DNA from: Colwellia sp.
Lineage (GTDB): Bacteria > Pseudomonadota > Gammaproteobacteria > Enterobacterales > Alteromonadaceae
Length of the DNA stretch: 35,766 nt
Direction: 5' to 3'
NCBI GenBank assembly: GCA_026196955.1
Contig: JAPHTO010000042.1
Coordinates: forward strand, 1-35,766
Part shown: positions 24,510 through 33,484 of the stretch, piece after piece
How positions within the stretch are numbered: position 1 is the stretch's first letter
Layout of the letters: each line of letters opens with the position of its first letter
Position numbers and translations under genes: made by a program
Notes under the pieces: model-generated
Databases searched by the model: none
Seen by the model: the letters and a program-made list of their open reading frames with translations, nothing else
Told to the model about the DNA's origin: nothing

Positions 24510-27500
24510 TTATGAGGCTTTAGCTTCACCTTTAAACTTCTCACGCATACGTTGCACTAACAAGTAAAAATAAGGTACTAACAAGGTTCCAAAAATAGTG
24601 GCGGCTAACATACCAGACAGCACTGTGATACCAAGTGAGACACGACTACCCGCACCGGCTCCGCTTGCAAAGACAAGGGGTAATACCCCCAGTACGAATG
24701 AAAGTGCTGTCATTAACACGGCACGAAAACGCATTCGAGCGGCATTTAAAGCTGCATCAAATATACTTTTTCCTGCTGCCCGCTCTTCCATTGCAAACTC
24801 TACAATCAAAATAGCTGTTTTAGTGGACATGCCTATTAATAACACTAAACCTACTTGTGCATAAATATTATTCGCCATACCAACAGTATATAAAGTCAGC
24901 ATGGAGCCAAATAAAGCTAAGGGTACTGCGGCAATAACAGAAAATGGAATTGTCCAACTTTCATATTGAGCAACCAAGAATAAATACACAAATAAGATTG
25001 CCAAGCCAAACAACACAGGCGCTAAATTACCGGCTTGTATCTCTTGTTTAGATTGACCTGACCACTCATAAATAAAGCCTTGTGGTAACTCATTTGCCAT
25101 TTCTTGCATTAAGTTGATAGCTTGCCCAGACGAATACCCCGCTGCAGGTTGTCCTGTAATACTAGCACTACGATAAAGATTAAAATGCTTGATTGTTGTC
25201 GGCCCTAATATAGGCGTTAATTTTGCTAAAGTCGTTAACGGCACCATATCATTATCTTTATTACGCACATAATAGTGACTTAAATCAGAAGGATCTTTTC
25301 GAAACTGCGTCTCTGCTTGAATGGTTACTTTATAAATACGGCCAAACTGACTAAAGTCATTAATATATAAAGAGCCAAGCTGAGCTTGTAAAGTCATAAA
25401 AACATCTGATAAAGCAACACCTTGCGCTTTTGATTTATTGCGATCAACTTCTAAGAAGTATTGCGGTACATTAGCCCGAAAAGTACTAAATACACGATTT
25501 AATTCAGGCCTTTGGTTAGCATCATAAATAAAACCATTAAGCACCTGTGCTAATAAAGCGGGATCACGCCCCTCACTATCTTGCAGCTGAAACTCAAAAC
25601 CAGAGCTAGTACCTAACCCTGGAATAGGCGGAGGATTAAACACCATCACTTGCGCTTCAGGCATTGACCATAACTGTCCCATTAAACGAGGAATGATTTG
25701 TTTAAGGCTAAGCTCTGGTGTTGTCCTGTCATCCCAATCTTTCAAAATGATGATTGCTAAGCCATTATTTGAACCTGCTCCACCTAGTAATGAAAACCCG
25801 CCAACAGTGATAATATCGTCAACCGCAGGGTCTTGCGTGATAATAGGCACTATTTTATCTAACACATCTGATGTTCGATTGGCTGATGAAGCATCTGGCA
25901 GCTGAACATCAACAAATAAATAACCTTGATCTTCATCTGGTATAAAAGCGGTTGGCACTGACGTTGTCAACCAACCTGCACCAGCAAACAATGCTAAAGC
26001 AAATATAGCAACTCTCATTAAACGCTTTAATAAAAAGTTTACTGTACTGGTGTAGCCTCCTGTCATTTTAGTGATTAACACTTCCATCGGGTGCAACCAC
26101 TTTATCGGCTTCATATTCTTTTCTGACAGTAAAACACTACATAAGGCAGGACTTAAGGTTAACGCATTAACCGATGAAATGAGGACTGCGAACGAAATAG
26201 TGATAGAGAACTGTTTATACAATTCGCCAGTAATACCCGGCATAAAACCAACGGGTACAAATACCGCTAAGAGTACTAATGTGGTTGCGATAATAGGCCC
26301 TGACACTTGACTCATCGCCTTTTCTACCGCTTCTTTTATCGGTAGCTTATCTTCTTTTAGAATTCGCTCGACATTTTCAATAACGATAATGGCATCATCA
26401 ACAACAATCCCTATAGCTAACACCAAGCCAAACAGAGTGATGGTGTTAATTGAATAGCCCATCAATAACATGAAAGCAAAGGTACCCACTAAAGATACAG
26501 GAATAGCTAGCGTAGGAATAATAGTGGCGCGCCAATTTTGTAAAAACAAAAATACCACTAAAATAACCAGTGCAACCGCTTGAAACAGCGTGACTTTAAC
26601 TTCAGCAATTGATCGATCAATAAACTCAGTTGTATCAAATGGAACAACATATTCTAGGCCATCAGGAAAACGCTCAGCAAGCTTTGCCATTTCAGCTTTA
26701 ACTAAACTAGCAACTTCCGTCGCATTAGCATCAGGCAATTGATAAATAACTAAAAATGCAGTGTCGTTACCATTTAATTTTGCTTTGGTTGAATAGTCTT
26801 CAGCACCTAGTTCAATGCGTCCAATATCCACAAGTCGAATAAAGTTGCCATTTTCATGCGCACGAATAATCGTTTGCCCAAATTCTTCTGGGCTTTTCAA
26901 TCGCCCTTGGGCTTGAATAGAGTATTCAAATTGTTGATTAGGTAAAGTTGGACTTGCGCCTAATTTACCCGCAGCAACAATCATATTTTGCTCATTCAAT
27001 GCTTGTTGTACTTCAGTGATAGTAACGTTGAGTGATGCCATACGATCTGGATTTAACCATACCCGCATACTGTAGGTCATTTCGCCCATCACTTCCGCTG
27101 AGGCAACCCCTTTAATTCGACCTAATGGCTCAATTAAATAATTTGAGGCGTAATTACTCAAAAATAACTGATCGATACTTTCTTGTTCGGAATACAGGTT
27201 AATCCCCATCAGCATGGAGCTAGATTTTTTCTTAACATTAACCCCCTGCCTAGTCACTTCTGGCGGTAAAGCACTTTGGGCTAGAGCAACTCGGTTTTGC
27301 ACATTAACTTGAGCGATATCACCGTCAGTACCGACCTTAAAGTAGACAGTGATTATTGCGCTGCCGTTATTCGATGCTGAAGAGTCGATATACATCATAT
27401 CTTCAACACCATTTACCTGCTCTTCAATAGGCCGAATAATTGACTCTTCAACAACTTGCGCACTAGCACCAGGGTAAACAGCGCTAATTTGCACTTGTGG

Positions 27501-27623
27501 TGGTGTTATTTCTGGGTACATATTGACAGGAAGTAAGCTCATCGCAATGAGACCTGCCAATGAAATTACGATAGAAATAACAAAGGCAAGTTTAGGGCGA
27601 TAAATAAAAGTTTTGCTGATCAT
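24510..27623 (-). CDS. RND multidrug efflux permease, HAE1 (AcrB/MexB-like) family
   Basis: A 1037-residue inner-membrane proton-driven pump; the length is typical for the family. There are twelve membrane helices in two halves, each followed by a large periplasmic porter/docking domain. The proton-relay residues are all present: Asp409-Asp410 in GIVVDDAIIVIENVER (helix 4), the lysine in GMSTKTAILIVEFA (helix 10), and the threonine in RAVLMTALSFVLGVLPL (helix 11). Family signatures: YPEITPPQVQISAVYPGASAQVVE and FVPVGFMPGITGELYKQFS. It is the second gene of an operon, 14 bp after the adaptor gene, with AAGGAT ahead of its ATG. No outer-membrane channel gene follows, so it should use a TolC encoded elsewhere. 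Substrates cannot be predicted from sequence. Confidence 0.95.
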   Translation of the reverse strand: MISKTFIYRPKLAFVISIVISLAGLIAMSLLPVNMYPEITPPQVQISAVYPGASAQVVEESIIRPIEEQVNGVEDMMYIDSSASNNGSAIITVYFKVGTDGDIAQVNVQNRVALAQSALPPEVTRQGVNVKKKSSSMLMGINLYSEQESIDQLFLSNYASNYLIEPLGRIKGVASAEVMGEMTYSMRVWLNPDRMASLNVTITEVQQALNEQNMIVAAGKLGASPTLPNQQFEYSIQAQGRLKSPEEFGQTIIRAHENGNFIRLVDIGRIELGAEDYSTKAKLNGNDTAFLVIYQLPDANATEVASLVKAEMAKLAERFPDGLEYVVPFDTTEFIDRSIAEVKVTLFQAVALVILVVFLFLQNWRATIIPTLAIPVSLVGTFAFMLLMGYSINTITLFGLVLAIGIVVDDAIIVIENVERILKEDKLPIKEAVEKAMSQVSGPIIATTLVLLAVFVPVGFMPGITGELYKQFSITISFAVLISSVNALTLSPALCSVLLSEKNMKPIKWLHPMEVLITKMTGGYTSTVNFLLKRLMRVAIFALALFAGAGWLTTSVPTAFIPDEDQGYLFVDVQLPDASSANRTSDVLDKIVPIITQDPAVDDIITVGGFSLLGGAGSNNGLAIIILKDWDDRTTPELSLKQIIPRLMGQLWSMPEAQVMVFNPPPIPGLGTSSGFEFQLQDSEGRDPALLAQVLNGFIYDANQRPELNRVFSTFRANVPQYFLEVDRNKSKAQGVALSDVFMTLQAQLGSLYINDFSQFGRIYKVTIQAETQFRKDPSDLSHYYVRNKDNDMVPLTTLAKLTPILGPTTIKHFNLYRSASITGQPAAGYSSGQAINLMQEMANELPQGFIYEWSGQSKQEIQAGNLAPVLFGLAILFVYLFLVAQYESWTIPFSVIAAVPLALFGSMLTLYTVGMANNIYAQVGLVLLIGMSTKTAILIVEFAMEERAAGKSIFDAALNAARMRFRAVLMTALSFVLGVLPLVFASGAGAGSRVSLGITVLSGMLAATIFGTLLVPYFYLLVQRMREKFKGEAKAS

Positions 27624-27637
27624 AAAATCATCCTTAA

Positions 27638-28825
27638 TTATTTACTATCAGTAGACGTTGTTTGCTCACTAATAGTCCCCGTCACAGCATCAACCGATTT
27701 TTCGATTGCTTGCACTTGCACTCCAGGTCTCACTTTTTGTAACCCTTCAATAATCACTCGCTCACCGGCATCAAGGCCATCCTTAACTAACCACATCGCA
27801 TTGATCCGTCTTCCTAACGTGACATGACGCTGTTTTACGGTATTATTTTCATCCACCACCAGCACAAACTTACCTTGCTGATTTGCTTGAACAGCGGCCT
27901 GTGGTACAAGTGCCATCGTGCTTTTATTTTGACTTTCAGTAACTAAGGTTACAAACAAACCAGGAAGAATAATGCCATCAGGGTTCGCAAACGATGCTCT
28001 TAATTCAACCGTTCCCATCCCCTGCTCTATTTTAGTATCAGCAAAGTCTAATTTACCCTTCTCACTATATTCACTGTCATTAGGTAAACGTAAAGACAAA
28101 TCTATTTTCACTTCACCTGGGGAGCTTGAGTTTTTATTTGCTTGTAAATAATTTAGATAAAGGCCTTCTTCTACCTGAAAACTCACATAGATAGGATCAG
28201 TTAAAATAAGTGATGCGAGTACATCACTTGTTGGGCCAACTAAATTTCCAACATTATAATTAACTTTACCGATATGGCCGGTAAATGGAGCCGTTATTGT
28301 CGTGTAACTTAAATCTAATTCAGACTTTTTCAGTGCCGCTTCTGCTGCCTTAACCGCAGCTTTAGCCTGAGACTCTTCTGTTGTTAAGCGATCAAAATCA
28401 GATTGAGAAATGTAACCATCATTAATTAAATCTTTCGCTCGCTTTAGGTTACGGATAGCATTTTGTTCCCCCGATTGCTTACTGGCTAAATCAGCTTTAG
28501 CTTGTGCCAGAGAAGCTTCATAAGCAGCAGGATCAATCTTAAGTAACAACTGACCTTGTTCAACTATACTCCCTTCTTTGAAGTGGCGCTCTATTAACTC
28601 TCCCTCTACACGTGCTCGCAAATTCGCTTCTTTAAAGGCTTCTGTTCTTGCTACAAATTCACGATGCCGACCTATTTGCTCCGTATAAATTTGATAAACC
28701 GATACCGCTGGTGCTGGTGCTTTTTTTGCTTGTTCAGGCTCACCACAAGCAAAAAGTGTTAATGAAAGTAAACCAAGTACAGTGATTTTACCAAGTGATG
28801 AAAATTGAATTGTGCGCTTAACCAT
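27638..28825 (-). CDS. RND efflux periplasmic adaptor (membrane fusion) lipoprotein
   Basis: A 395-residue periplasmic adaptor, lipid-anchored through the lipobox LFAC (signal ending LSLTLFAC, then GEPEQ). Domains in order: biotinyl-lipoyl-like half (EANLRARVEGELIERHFKEGSIVEQGQLLLKIDP), an alpha-hairpin (about residues 90-160, LAQAKADLASK... AVKAAEAALKKSELDL), the second lipoyl half (YTTITAPFTGHIGKVNYNVGNLV), then beta-barrel and membrane-proximal domains (VRPGVQVQ). It links the RND permease to an outer-membrane channel. The ATG at 28825 is seven bases after AAGGA; a TTG one codon upstream would be too close to that site. It is the first gene of the operon, and no regulator lies next to it. 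Confidence 0.94.
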   Translation of the reverse strand: MVKRTIQFSSLGKITVLGLLSLTLFACGEPEQAKKAPAPAVSVYQIYTEQIGRHREFVARTEAFKEANLRARVEGELIERHFKEGSIVEQGQLLLKIDPAAYEASLAQAKADLASKQSGEQNAIRNLKRAKDLINDGYISQSDFDRLTTEESQAKAAVKAAEAALKKSELDLSYTTITAPFTGHIGKVNYNVGNLVGPTSDVLASLILTDPIYVSFQVEEGLYLNYLQANKNSSSPGEVKIDLSLRLPNDSEYSEKGKLDFADTKIEQGMGTVELRASFANPDGIILPGLFVTLVTESQNKSTMALVPQAAVQANQQGKFVLVVDENNTVKQRHVTLGRRINAMWLVKDGLDAGERVIIEGLQKVRPGVQVQAIEKSVDAVTGTISEQTTSTDSK

Positions 28826-28926
28826 CAAGTATTCCTTTTCGATAAGGGTCGAATTTTTTTAAATTATTACACAGCAAGCAAGAGAAAGTGTACTTAATTG
28901 TTAAAAACAACTGAAATTACTTAAAA

Positions 28927-28958
28927 AAAAAGCTGTGAAAAATATTTCACAGCTTTTT
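28927..28958 (-). terminator. Intrinsic terminator of hpf
   Basis: A perfect 14-bp stem AAAAAGCTGTGAAA/TTTCACAGCTTTTT with a 4-nt loop. On the minus strand the stem runs into a continuous T-tract. It ends 25 bp after the hpf stop. Confidence 0.93.
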
Positions 28959-28982
28959 AAAATCAATTTTATTTTACAATAA

Positions 28983-29339
28983 TTAAGCTAAATTCATTTC
29001 TTGTATTTTCTCATGGGCGATATCAGGTGCGCTACTGACAGGTTTACTATGCAGATTTGCTTTCAATTGACCCTTTCTATGCTTTAAAGCAGCATCGAGT
29101 TTTTTTGCAGCACTCGCAATAGCTGGATACATAACAGCATCAGATCCTTTTGCCGATATTCGTGAGCCCTCATAATTCGTTGTCAGCTCAACTTGGTGTT
29201 TGTTGTGCTCTTTAGCAATGATAACGTCTAATGCGATTAAGGTGGGAAAGTGGTTTGCTATTTTGGAAAATTTTTCCTCGATATGTTCTTTTATTGAATC
29301 AGTAACTTCAACATGGTGACCAGAAAGATTTATTTTCAT
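28983..29339 (-). CDS. hpf: Ribosome hibernation promoting factor, short form
   Basis: A 118-residue protein of the HPF/RaiA fold (beta-alpha-beta-beta-beta-alpha). It starts with MKINLSGHHVEVTDSIKEHIEEKFSKI, and has the conserved GSDAVMYPAI-AAKKLDAALKHRKGQLK helix with the basic ribosome-facing residues. Length lies between E. coli Hpf (95) and RaiA (113); the N-terminal sequence is more Hpf-like, and the extra C-terminal 20 residues are not the long dimerisation domain of long HPF. It would bind the 30S decoding site and inactivate ribosomes in stationary phase. It stands alone, not in the usual rpoN cluster, with AAGGA before the ATG and its own terminator. RaiA/YfiA remains possible. Confidence 0.85.
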   Translation of the reverse strand: MKINLSGHHVEVTDSIKEHIEEKFSKIANHFPTLIALDVIIAKEHNKHQVELTTNYEGSRISAKGSDAVMYPAIASAAKKLDAALKHRKGQLKANLHSKPVSSAPDIAHEKIQEMNLA

Positions 29340-29571
29340 AAGTATTCCTTTTAACTGTTACTTTTAGCTAAAATTATTAACCGAATCTAGTTAACAATTT
29401 TTCTAGGCTCAACTATTTTATTATAGTTAATAGTAGAGCTGAGGGTGGAAAAATAAAAAACAAGTCTTATTGCTAAATTTTTCTATTTCTCAGTTTTTAA
29501 AGTAGCTTAAAAAATGCTGAAATACTATTGATTAAAGTCAAAAAAATGAAAGGAAAATAGGAAAGGAATTT

Positions 29572-30045
29572 TTAAAAAATTAACTGCATGATAATTAAGG
29601 CAAAGGCGCCAGCTAAAACATCATCCACCATAATACCAAATCCACCAGATACCTTTTTATCAATAAAAGATATCGGCCAAGGTTTTACAATATCAAATAA
29701 TCGAAAAAGAGCGAAGCCAATGAGAGTACTTTGCCAACTTACCGGGATCATAAACATAGTGATGAAAAAGCCAACAAACTCATCCCAAACAATAGCGGGA
29801 TGATCATGAACGCCAACATCCTCTGCTGCTTTTCCACAAATATAAAAGCCCGCTATGGTCATCAAAAGAACAATCAGGGCATAAGCCAATGGCGATAGGA
29901 AGGTCAATAATAAATAGACAGGAACTGCCGCTAGCGTGCCAAAAGTACCGGGAGCCTTTGGCGCTAAACCACTACCAAACCCCAATGCTAAAAACTGAAT
30001 AGGGTTTCGTAAAGTGAAGTTAGCCGTTGAAGGTGATTTATGCAT
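29572..30045 (-). CDS. pgpA: Phosphatidylglycerophosphatase A
   Basis: A 157-residue inner-membrane enzyme that removes the phosphate from phosphatidylglycerophosphate to give phosphatidylglycerol. The PgpA signatures are present: GFGSGLAPKAPGTFGTLAAVP (about residues 22-42) and the metal-binding VHDHPAIVWDEFVGF (about 81-95), plus four hydrophobic segments and KPWPISFIDK. It starts 5 bp after the thiL stop, so it is cotranscribed; thiL-pgpA is a common neighbour pair downstream of nusB. Slightly shorter than E. coli PgpA (172). Confidence 0.95.
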   Translation of the reverse strand: MHKSPSTANFTLRNPIQFLALGFGSGLAPKAPGTFGTLAAVPVYLLLTFLSPLAYALIVLLMTIAGFYICGKAAEDVGVHDHPAIVWDEFVGFFITMFMIPVSWQSTLIGFALFRLFDIVKPWPISFIDKKVSGGFGIMVDDVLAGAFALIIMQLIF

Positions 30046-30050
30046 ATTTA

Positions 30051-31013
30051 TTAAGTGGAGAAATGTTCAAAGCCCGCATCATTAATAGGCACAGGTTTAT
30101 TGTTTAATGTAGTAGAGATGGTTTGTGAGGCATTTATTTGTCCGATACAAGTTACCTGGATACCAGTGTGGGAAAGGGAAGTTTCCATACCTACTTTATT
30201 GTCTTCTGAAACAGTAAATAGCAACTCGTAGTCATCACCACCTGTTAGCGCTAAATTAATAGCATCTTCAAATATCAGAGAATCTCGCATAATATTCGAT
30301 AGAGGAATAGCATCAAGTACAATGTTTGCACCGACATTGGACGCTTGACAAATATGCCCAAGATCGGCAATTAAGCCATCAGAAATATCAATCGCTGATG
30401 ATGCATATTCCCTTAAAGTTTGGCCGACTAAAACACGTGGTTTAGGGTAATCCAGCTTATTTTTTACCGGTTCAATAAAAGCACTTTCTAAGCTAACTTT
30501 TTGATTAATATGTTGCAGCGCTAATGCCGCATCGCCTAGATCACCTGTGACATAAAGCCAGTCTCCAGCCTTAGCACCAGCACGTGATAAGTATTTCCCC
30601 TCAGGTGTTACCCCTTGAGCAGTAATTGTGATACTTAACGGGCCTTGTGTTGTATCACCGCCAATTAGCTCAACATTATAGTATTCACATAACTCAAAGA
30701 CACCAGCACAAAACTCACTTAGCCAATCATTATTTACTTCAGGCATCGTAATAGCCAGAGATAACCAACTTGGCTTGGCGCCCATAGCCGCAATATCAGA
30801 GAGATTTACGGCTACCGCTTTATGGCCAATAGCACGCGCTGAGGTATTTAGAGGAAAGTGAACACCTGCAACTAAAGTATCTGTCGTGACAACAATATTT
30901 TGGTTTTCAGAATTGGCAATAACAGCGCAATCATCACCAATACCCAGCAAAACATCTTTACGCTTTACTGATTGCTCAGTAAAGAAGTGTTTTATCAACT
31001 CAAATTCTTTCAT
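30051..31013 (-). CDS. thiL: Thiamine-monophosphate kinase
   Basis: A 320-residue cytosolic kinase making thiamine diphosphate from thiamine monophosphate and ATP. Motifs: LGIGDDCAVI near the N-terminus, the TTDTLVAGVHFP strand, GHKAVAVNLSDIAAMGAKP (the AIR-synthase-like nucleotide/Mg site), IGGDTTQGPLSITITAQG and AIDISDGLIADLGHI. Length matches E. coli ThiL (325). The ribosome-binding site is weak, and a hairpin (31035-31063) lies between it and nusB, so its translation or level may be tuned relative to nusB. Operon order ribH-nusB-thiL-pgpA is the conserved gammaproteobacterial one. Confidence 0.96.
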   Translation of the reverse strand: MKEFELIKHFFTEQSVKRKDVLLGIGDDCAVIANSENQNIVVTTDTLVAGVHFPLNTSARAIGHKAVAVNLSDIAAMGAKPSWLSLAITMPEVNNDWLSEFCAGVFELCEYYNVELIGGDTTQGPLSITITAQGVTPEGKYLSRAGAKAGDWLYVTGDLGDAALALQHINQKVSLESAFIEPVKNKLDYPKPRVLVGQTLREYASSAIDISDGLIADLGHICQASNVGANIVLDAIPLSNIMRDSLIFEDAINLALTGGDDYELLFTVSEDNKVGMETSLSHTGIQVTCIGQINASQTISTTLNNKPVPINDAGFEHFST

Positions 31014-31034
31014 AATACGAGGGTTGCTCTTTTT

Positions 31035-31063
31035 TAATAAAAGGCTGCATAAGCCTTTTATTA
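31035..31063 (-). terminator. Hairpin between nusB and thiL (attenuator-like)
   Basis: A perfect 12-bp inverted repeat, TAATAAAAGGCT/AGCCTTTTATTA, with a 5-nt loop. On the minus strand no T-run follows the stem (the next bases are mostly As), so it is probably a weak or partial stop, or a processing site in the nusB-thiL transcript. Confidence 0.55.
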
Positions 31064-31072
31064 ACTAACAAT

Positions 31073-31489
31073 TTAATCTTGGCTACGAACTAACTTGACT
31101 ACTTTATCGAGTACACCGTTAACAAACTTATGGCTATCGTCAGCAGCAAATGATTTTGCCAATTCAATAGCTTCGTTAATAACGACACGATAAGGTACTT
31201 CCTGACAATCACTCAATTCAAAAACAGCTACGCGTAGGATCGCTTTCTCAACATGATCAATATCATCTAAAGGTCTATCAACATGCGGTGAAATTGCTTG
31301 ATCTAATTCATTCACGCTCGTAGTAACACCACGAAGTAATAACTGAAAGTACTCGATATCAAAGCGACGCTTAGCATTATCCGTAATAAAGTTAACTTCA
31401 ACATCGTTAACGGAATTTTGACTAATCTGCCATGAATAAACCGCTTGAACGGCTAATTCACGTGCTTTTCTTCTAGGTGAAGGTTTCAA
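31073..31489 (-). CDS. nusB: Transcription antitermination factor NusB
   Basis: A 138-residue all-helical RNA-binding protein that joins NusE (S10) on boxA of rRNA operons. The N-terminus KPSPRRKARELAVQAVYSWQ, the central HVDRPLDDIDHVEKAILRVAVFEL and VPYRVVINEAIELAKSFAADDSHKFVNGVLDKV are diagnostic. The start is a TTG at 31489 with AGGA eight to nine bases ahead; this gives a length matching E. coli NusB (139). The reading frame continues upstream to 31624 but only as an overlap with ribH. It begins 10 bp after the ribH stop, in the same operon. Confidence 0.96.
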   Translation of the reverse strand: MKPSPRRKARELAVQAVYSWQISQNSVNDVEVNFITDNAKRRFDIEYFQLLLRGVTTSVNELDQAISPHVDRPLDDIDHVEKAILRVAVFELSDCQEVPYRVVINEAIELAKSFAADDSHKFVNGVLDKVVKLVRSQD

Positions 31490-31499
31490 AATATTTTTC

Positions 31500-31964
31500 C
31501 TAAATTTGACTAAGAACGTTAACCATTTCAAGCGCGCCAAGTGCTGCTTCAGCACCCTTATTACCCGCCTTAGTGCCCGCTCGTTCAATAGCTTGCTCGA
31601 TAGAGTCCGTGGTGATAACACCAAAAGAAACTGGAATTTCTGCGTCTAAACAAACTTGGGCTAAGCCTTTATTACATTCGCCAGCAACAAAATCAAAATG
31701 TGGTGTACCACCACGAATCACGGCGCCAATAGCAATAATGGCATCAAAATTACCGTTAGCAGCAAGTTTTTTCGCCGTAAGTGGCAATTCATAAGCGCCT
31801 GGAACTTTTGCAATAGTGATATCTTCATCAGCAACACTGCCATGGCGTTTTAATGCATCAACAGCACCTTCTAATAGGCTGTCTACGATAAAGTGATTAA
31901 AACGTGATACAACGATGGCAAATTTTTTGCCTTTCGCCTCAAATGAACCTTCAATGATATTCAT
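31500..31964 (-). CDS. ribH: 6,7-dimethyl-8-ribityllumazine synthase
   Basis: A 154-residue enzyme of riboflavin synthesis that joins the pyrimidinedione amine with 3,4-dihydroxybutanone phosphate; it forms large capsid-like oligomers. Motifs: [17 protein letters not shown] (substrate-binding FN), [10 protein letters not shown], and [20 protein letters not shown] with the catalytic His (about residue 89). Length is typical (E. coli 156). The upstream gene here is mlaA and not ribBA/ribD, and the 99-bp leader is too short to hold an FMN riboswitch, so riboflavin control is not visible at this locus. Confidence 0.97.
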   Translation of the reverse strand: MNIIEGSFEAKGKKFAIVVSRFNHFIVDSLLEGAVDALKRHGSVADEDITIAKVPGAYELPLTAKKLAANGNFDAIIAIGAVIRGGTPHFDFVAGECNKGLAQVCLDAEIPVSFGVITTDSIEQAIERAGTKAGNKGAEAALGALEMVNVLSQI

Positions 31965-32063
31965 CTAAAATTTTCCAATAATGTGGGTTGAATAAAAATT
32001 GCCGCAATTCTATCAAATTACAGTTTAATTCGGTACTGCTTTATGAGCCTATGTTAAATATTA

Positions 32064-32840
32064 TCAATCAATATCATCAAACTCATCTAATAAGGCATCA
32101 ATTTCAGCTTCAGCTTCTTCATCAACAACGATAGGCGGGTTACCATCATAAAGACGATAATTCATGTTTTGGAAATAAGCATTCTTAATAAATTCATAAG
32201 GGTCTGCTGACTCAACCACAAGTTGTTCTTGATCTCGAATCGCTGCTCTTTTTTCTAGACCTATAACACCTAACCGTACTAAATTAGGCCAAAAATCAAT
32301 AACGGCTAAAGGCCAATACAAACCATCAACATAGTCCCCTACCTCTTCTCTAACCGAGCTTGGCCCAAGACCAGGGATAACAAGGTAAGGACCATCACCA
32401 ACACCATAACTCCCAAGTACTTCACCAAATTCTTCTTGTTCGCCTGACCACTCAAAGTCACTGGCAGGATCATAAAAACCCAATAACCCTATAGTCGAAT
32501 TAAGCACAAATCGCCCAGTACTTTTAGCAGCGGCAGTAAATTTTAACTGCAACAAGTTATTGATAATACTTGCTGGCTCGTTCAGGTTTAGCGCCATATT
32601 GTACAGGCCAGTGCGCAAAAATGGTGGTGTGTAAGTGGTGTATAGCTCTGACGCGGGTTTAGCAACATATTTATCGGCATAATCCCAAGTAAACGTCCAA
32701 AAAGGGCGGTTAATGGCTTCTAGTGGGTCGCGAGGATCGTCAACCCCTTCCTCAACTGATGGCGTTGATGAGCAGCCACTAAGCACAACGATAGAAACTA
32801 ATAATAAAAGACGAAAATAGTGAGATACAGAAAAATTCAC
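32064..32840 (-). CDS. mlaA: MlaA (VacJ) outer-membrane lipoprotein of phospholipid retrograde transport
   Basis: A lipoprotein of about 258 residues with signal FRLLLLVSIVVLSGC (lipobox LSGC). The MlaA core is clear: DPLEAINRPFWTFTWDYADKYVAKP, the amphipathic donut region, NEPASIINNLLQLKF, and the glycine-rich FGEVLGSYGVGDGPYLVIPGLGPSSVRE. It removes misplaced phospholipids from the outer leaflet and passes them to MlaC. A GTG at 32840 with AAGGA upstream is chosen as start; the longest frame (ATG at 32897) adds 19 residues before a signal peptide and is unlikely. The acidic tail (DEEAEAEIDALLDEFDDID) is longer than in E. coli. The other mla genes are not adjacent, as is usual. Confidence 0.94.
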   Translation of the reverse strand: MNFSVSHYFRLLLLVSIVVLSGCSSTPSVEEGVDDPRDPLEAINRPFWTFTWDYADKYVAKPASELYTTYTPPFLRTGLYNMALNLNEPASIINNLLQLKFTAAAKSTGRFVLNSTIGLLGFYDPASDFEWSGEQEEFGEVLGSYGVGDGPYLVIPGLGPSSVREEVGDYVDGLYWPLAVIDFWPNLVRLGVIGLEKRAAIRDQEQLVVESADPYEFIKNAYFQNMNYRLYDGNPPIVVDEEAEAEIDALLDEFDDID

Positions 32841-32983
32841 AGGCCTTAATCCTTGCCAATACACATAAGTATTTAGGTGGATAATTAACAAATCCACACA
32901 ATTAATAATAAAAAAACGGCTAAGTTTAACACGAAAATAGCTCGTATTGTCTAGTGAATAGTTATCGTGATTTTTTGATGAGG

Positions 32984-33451
32984 CTAAGGGCGAGTTGTTC
33001 TTTGGTAGACAGATAATAACATTTCAGCTTCAGCACGGGGAAGTTCACACTCGCTGACAATTTCATCAAGCTCAGCGCCTTTTTTAGCTAATTTTATAGC
33101 ACGTGCATAAAACTTATCTTCCCCCTGCTCTCCTTGTAATTGCTCTAATGCAACCTGTTGTTCGTTAACATAAGCTTGAAGGGTTTTGATTCTATGTTCT
33201 AGCTGTTTAGAAACTTGCGTATTTTCGATGAATGATTGTTCATGCTTTGCTGCCAAATTTGCATATTCAACTTGCAGTTGTTCGTGTGCTGACTGCAAGC
33301 TGGTAATAAGCAATTCATTTGCCTGTGATTGCGACTGTGCAACGCCAAGAATAGCCTTATATCGAGCGGATAATACCAAGATTGCAACAATAGACAAAAA
33401 ACTCAATGCTAAAGCAAGCACAGCAATAATAGGTACAGCCAACATAGACAT
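32984..33451 (-). CDS. DUF2802 family membrane protein of the chemotaxis operon
   Basis: A 155-residue protein with one N-terminal membrane helix (about residues 5-28, AVPIIAVLALALSFLSIVAILVL), a long coiled coil (about 35-105), and a C-terminal helix-turn-helix-like DUF2802 domain (DKFYARAIKLAKKGAELDEIVSECELPRAEAEMLLSVY). It follows cheW by 33 bp, the standard place for DUF2802 at the end of polar-flagellar chemotaxis operons in gammaproteobacteria. Function is unknown; a link to chemoreceptor arrays or the pole is inference from synteny. Confidence 0.88.
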   Translation of the reverse strand: MSMLAVPIIAVLALALSFLSIVAILVLSARYKAILGVAQSQSQANELLITSLQSAHEQLQVEYANLAAKHEQSFIENTQVSKQLEHRIKTLQAYVNEQQVALEQLQGEQGEDKFYARAIKLAKKGAELDEIVSECELPRAEAEMLLSVYQRTTRP

Positions 33452-33484
33452 AAGGTTTAATCACCCACTTCTTTTATCATTCAT

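Noticed and set aside
31490-31624. Extended N-terminus of NusB overlapping ribH
   Set aside because: The extra 45 residues have no NusB counterpart; a TTG with a good ribosome-binding site at 31489 gives the normal length.
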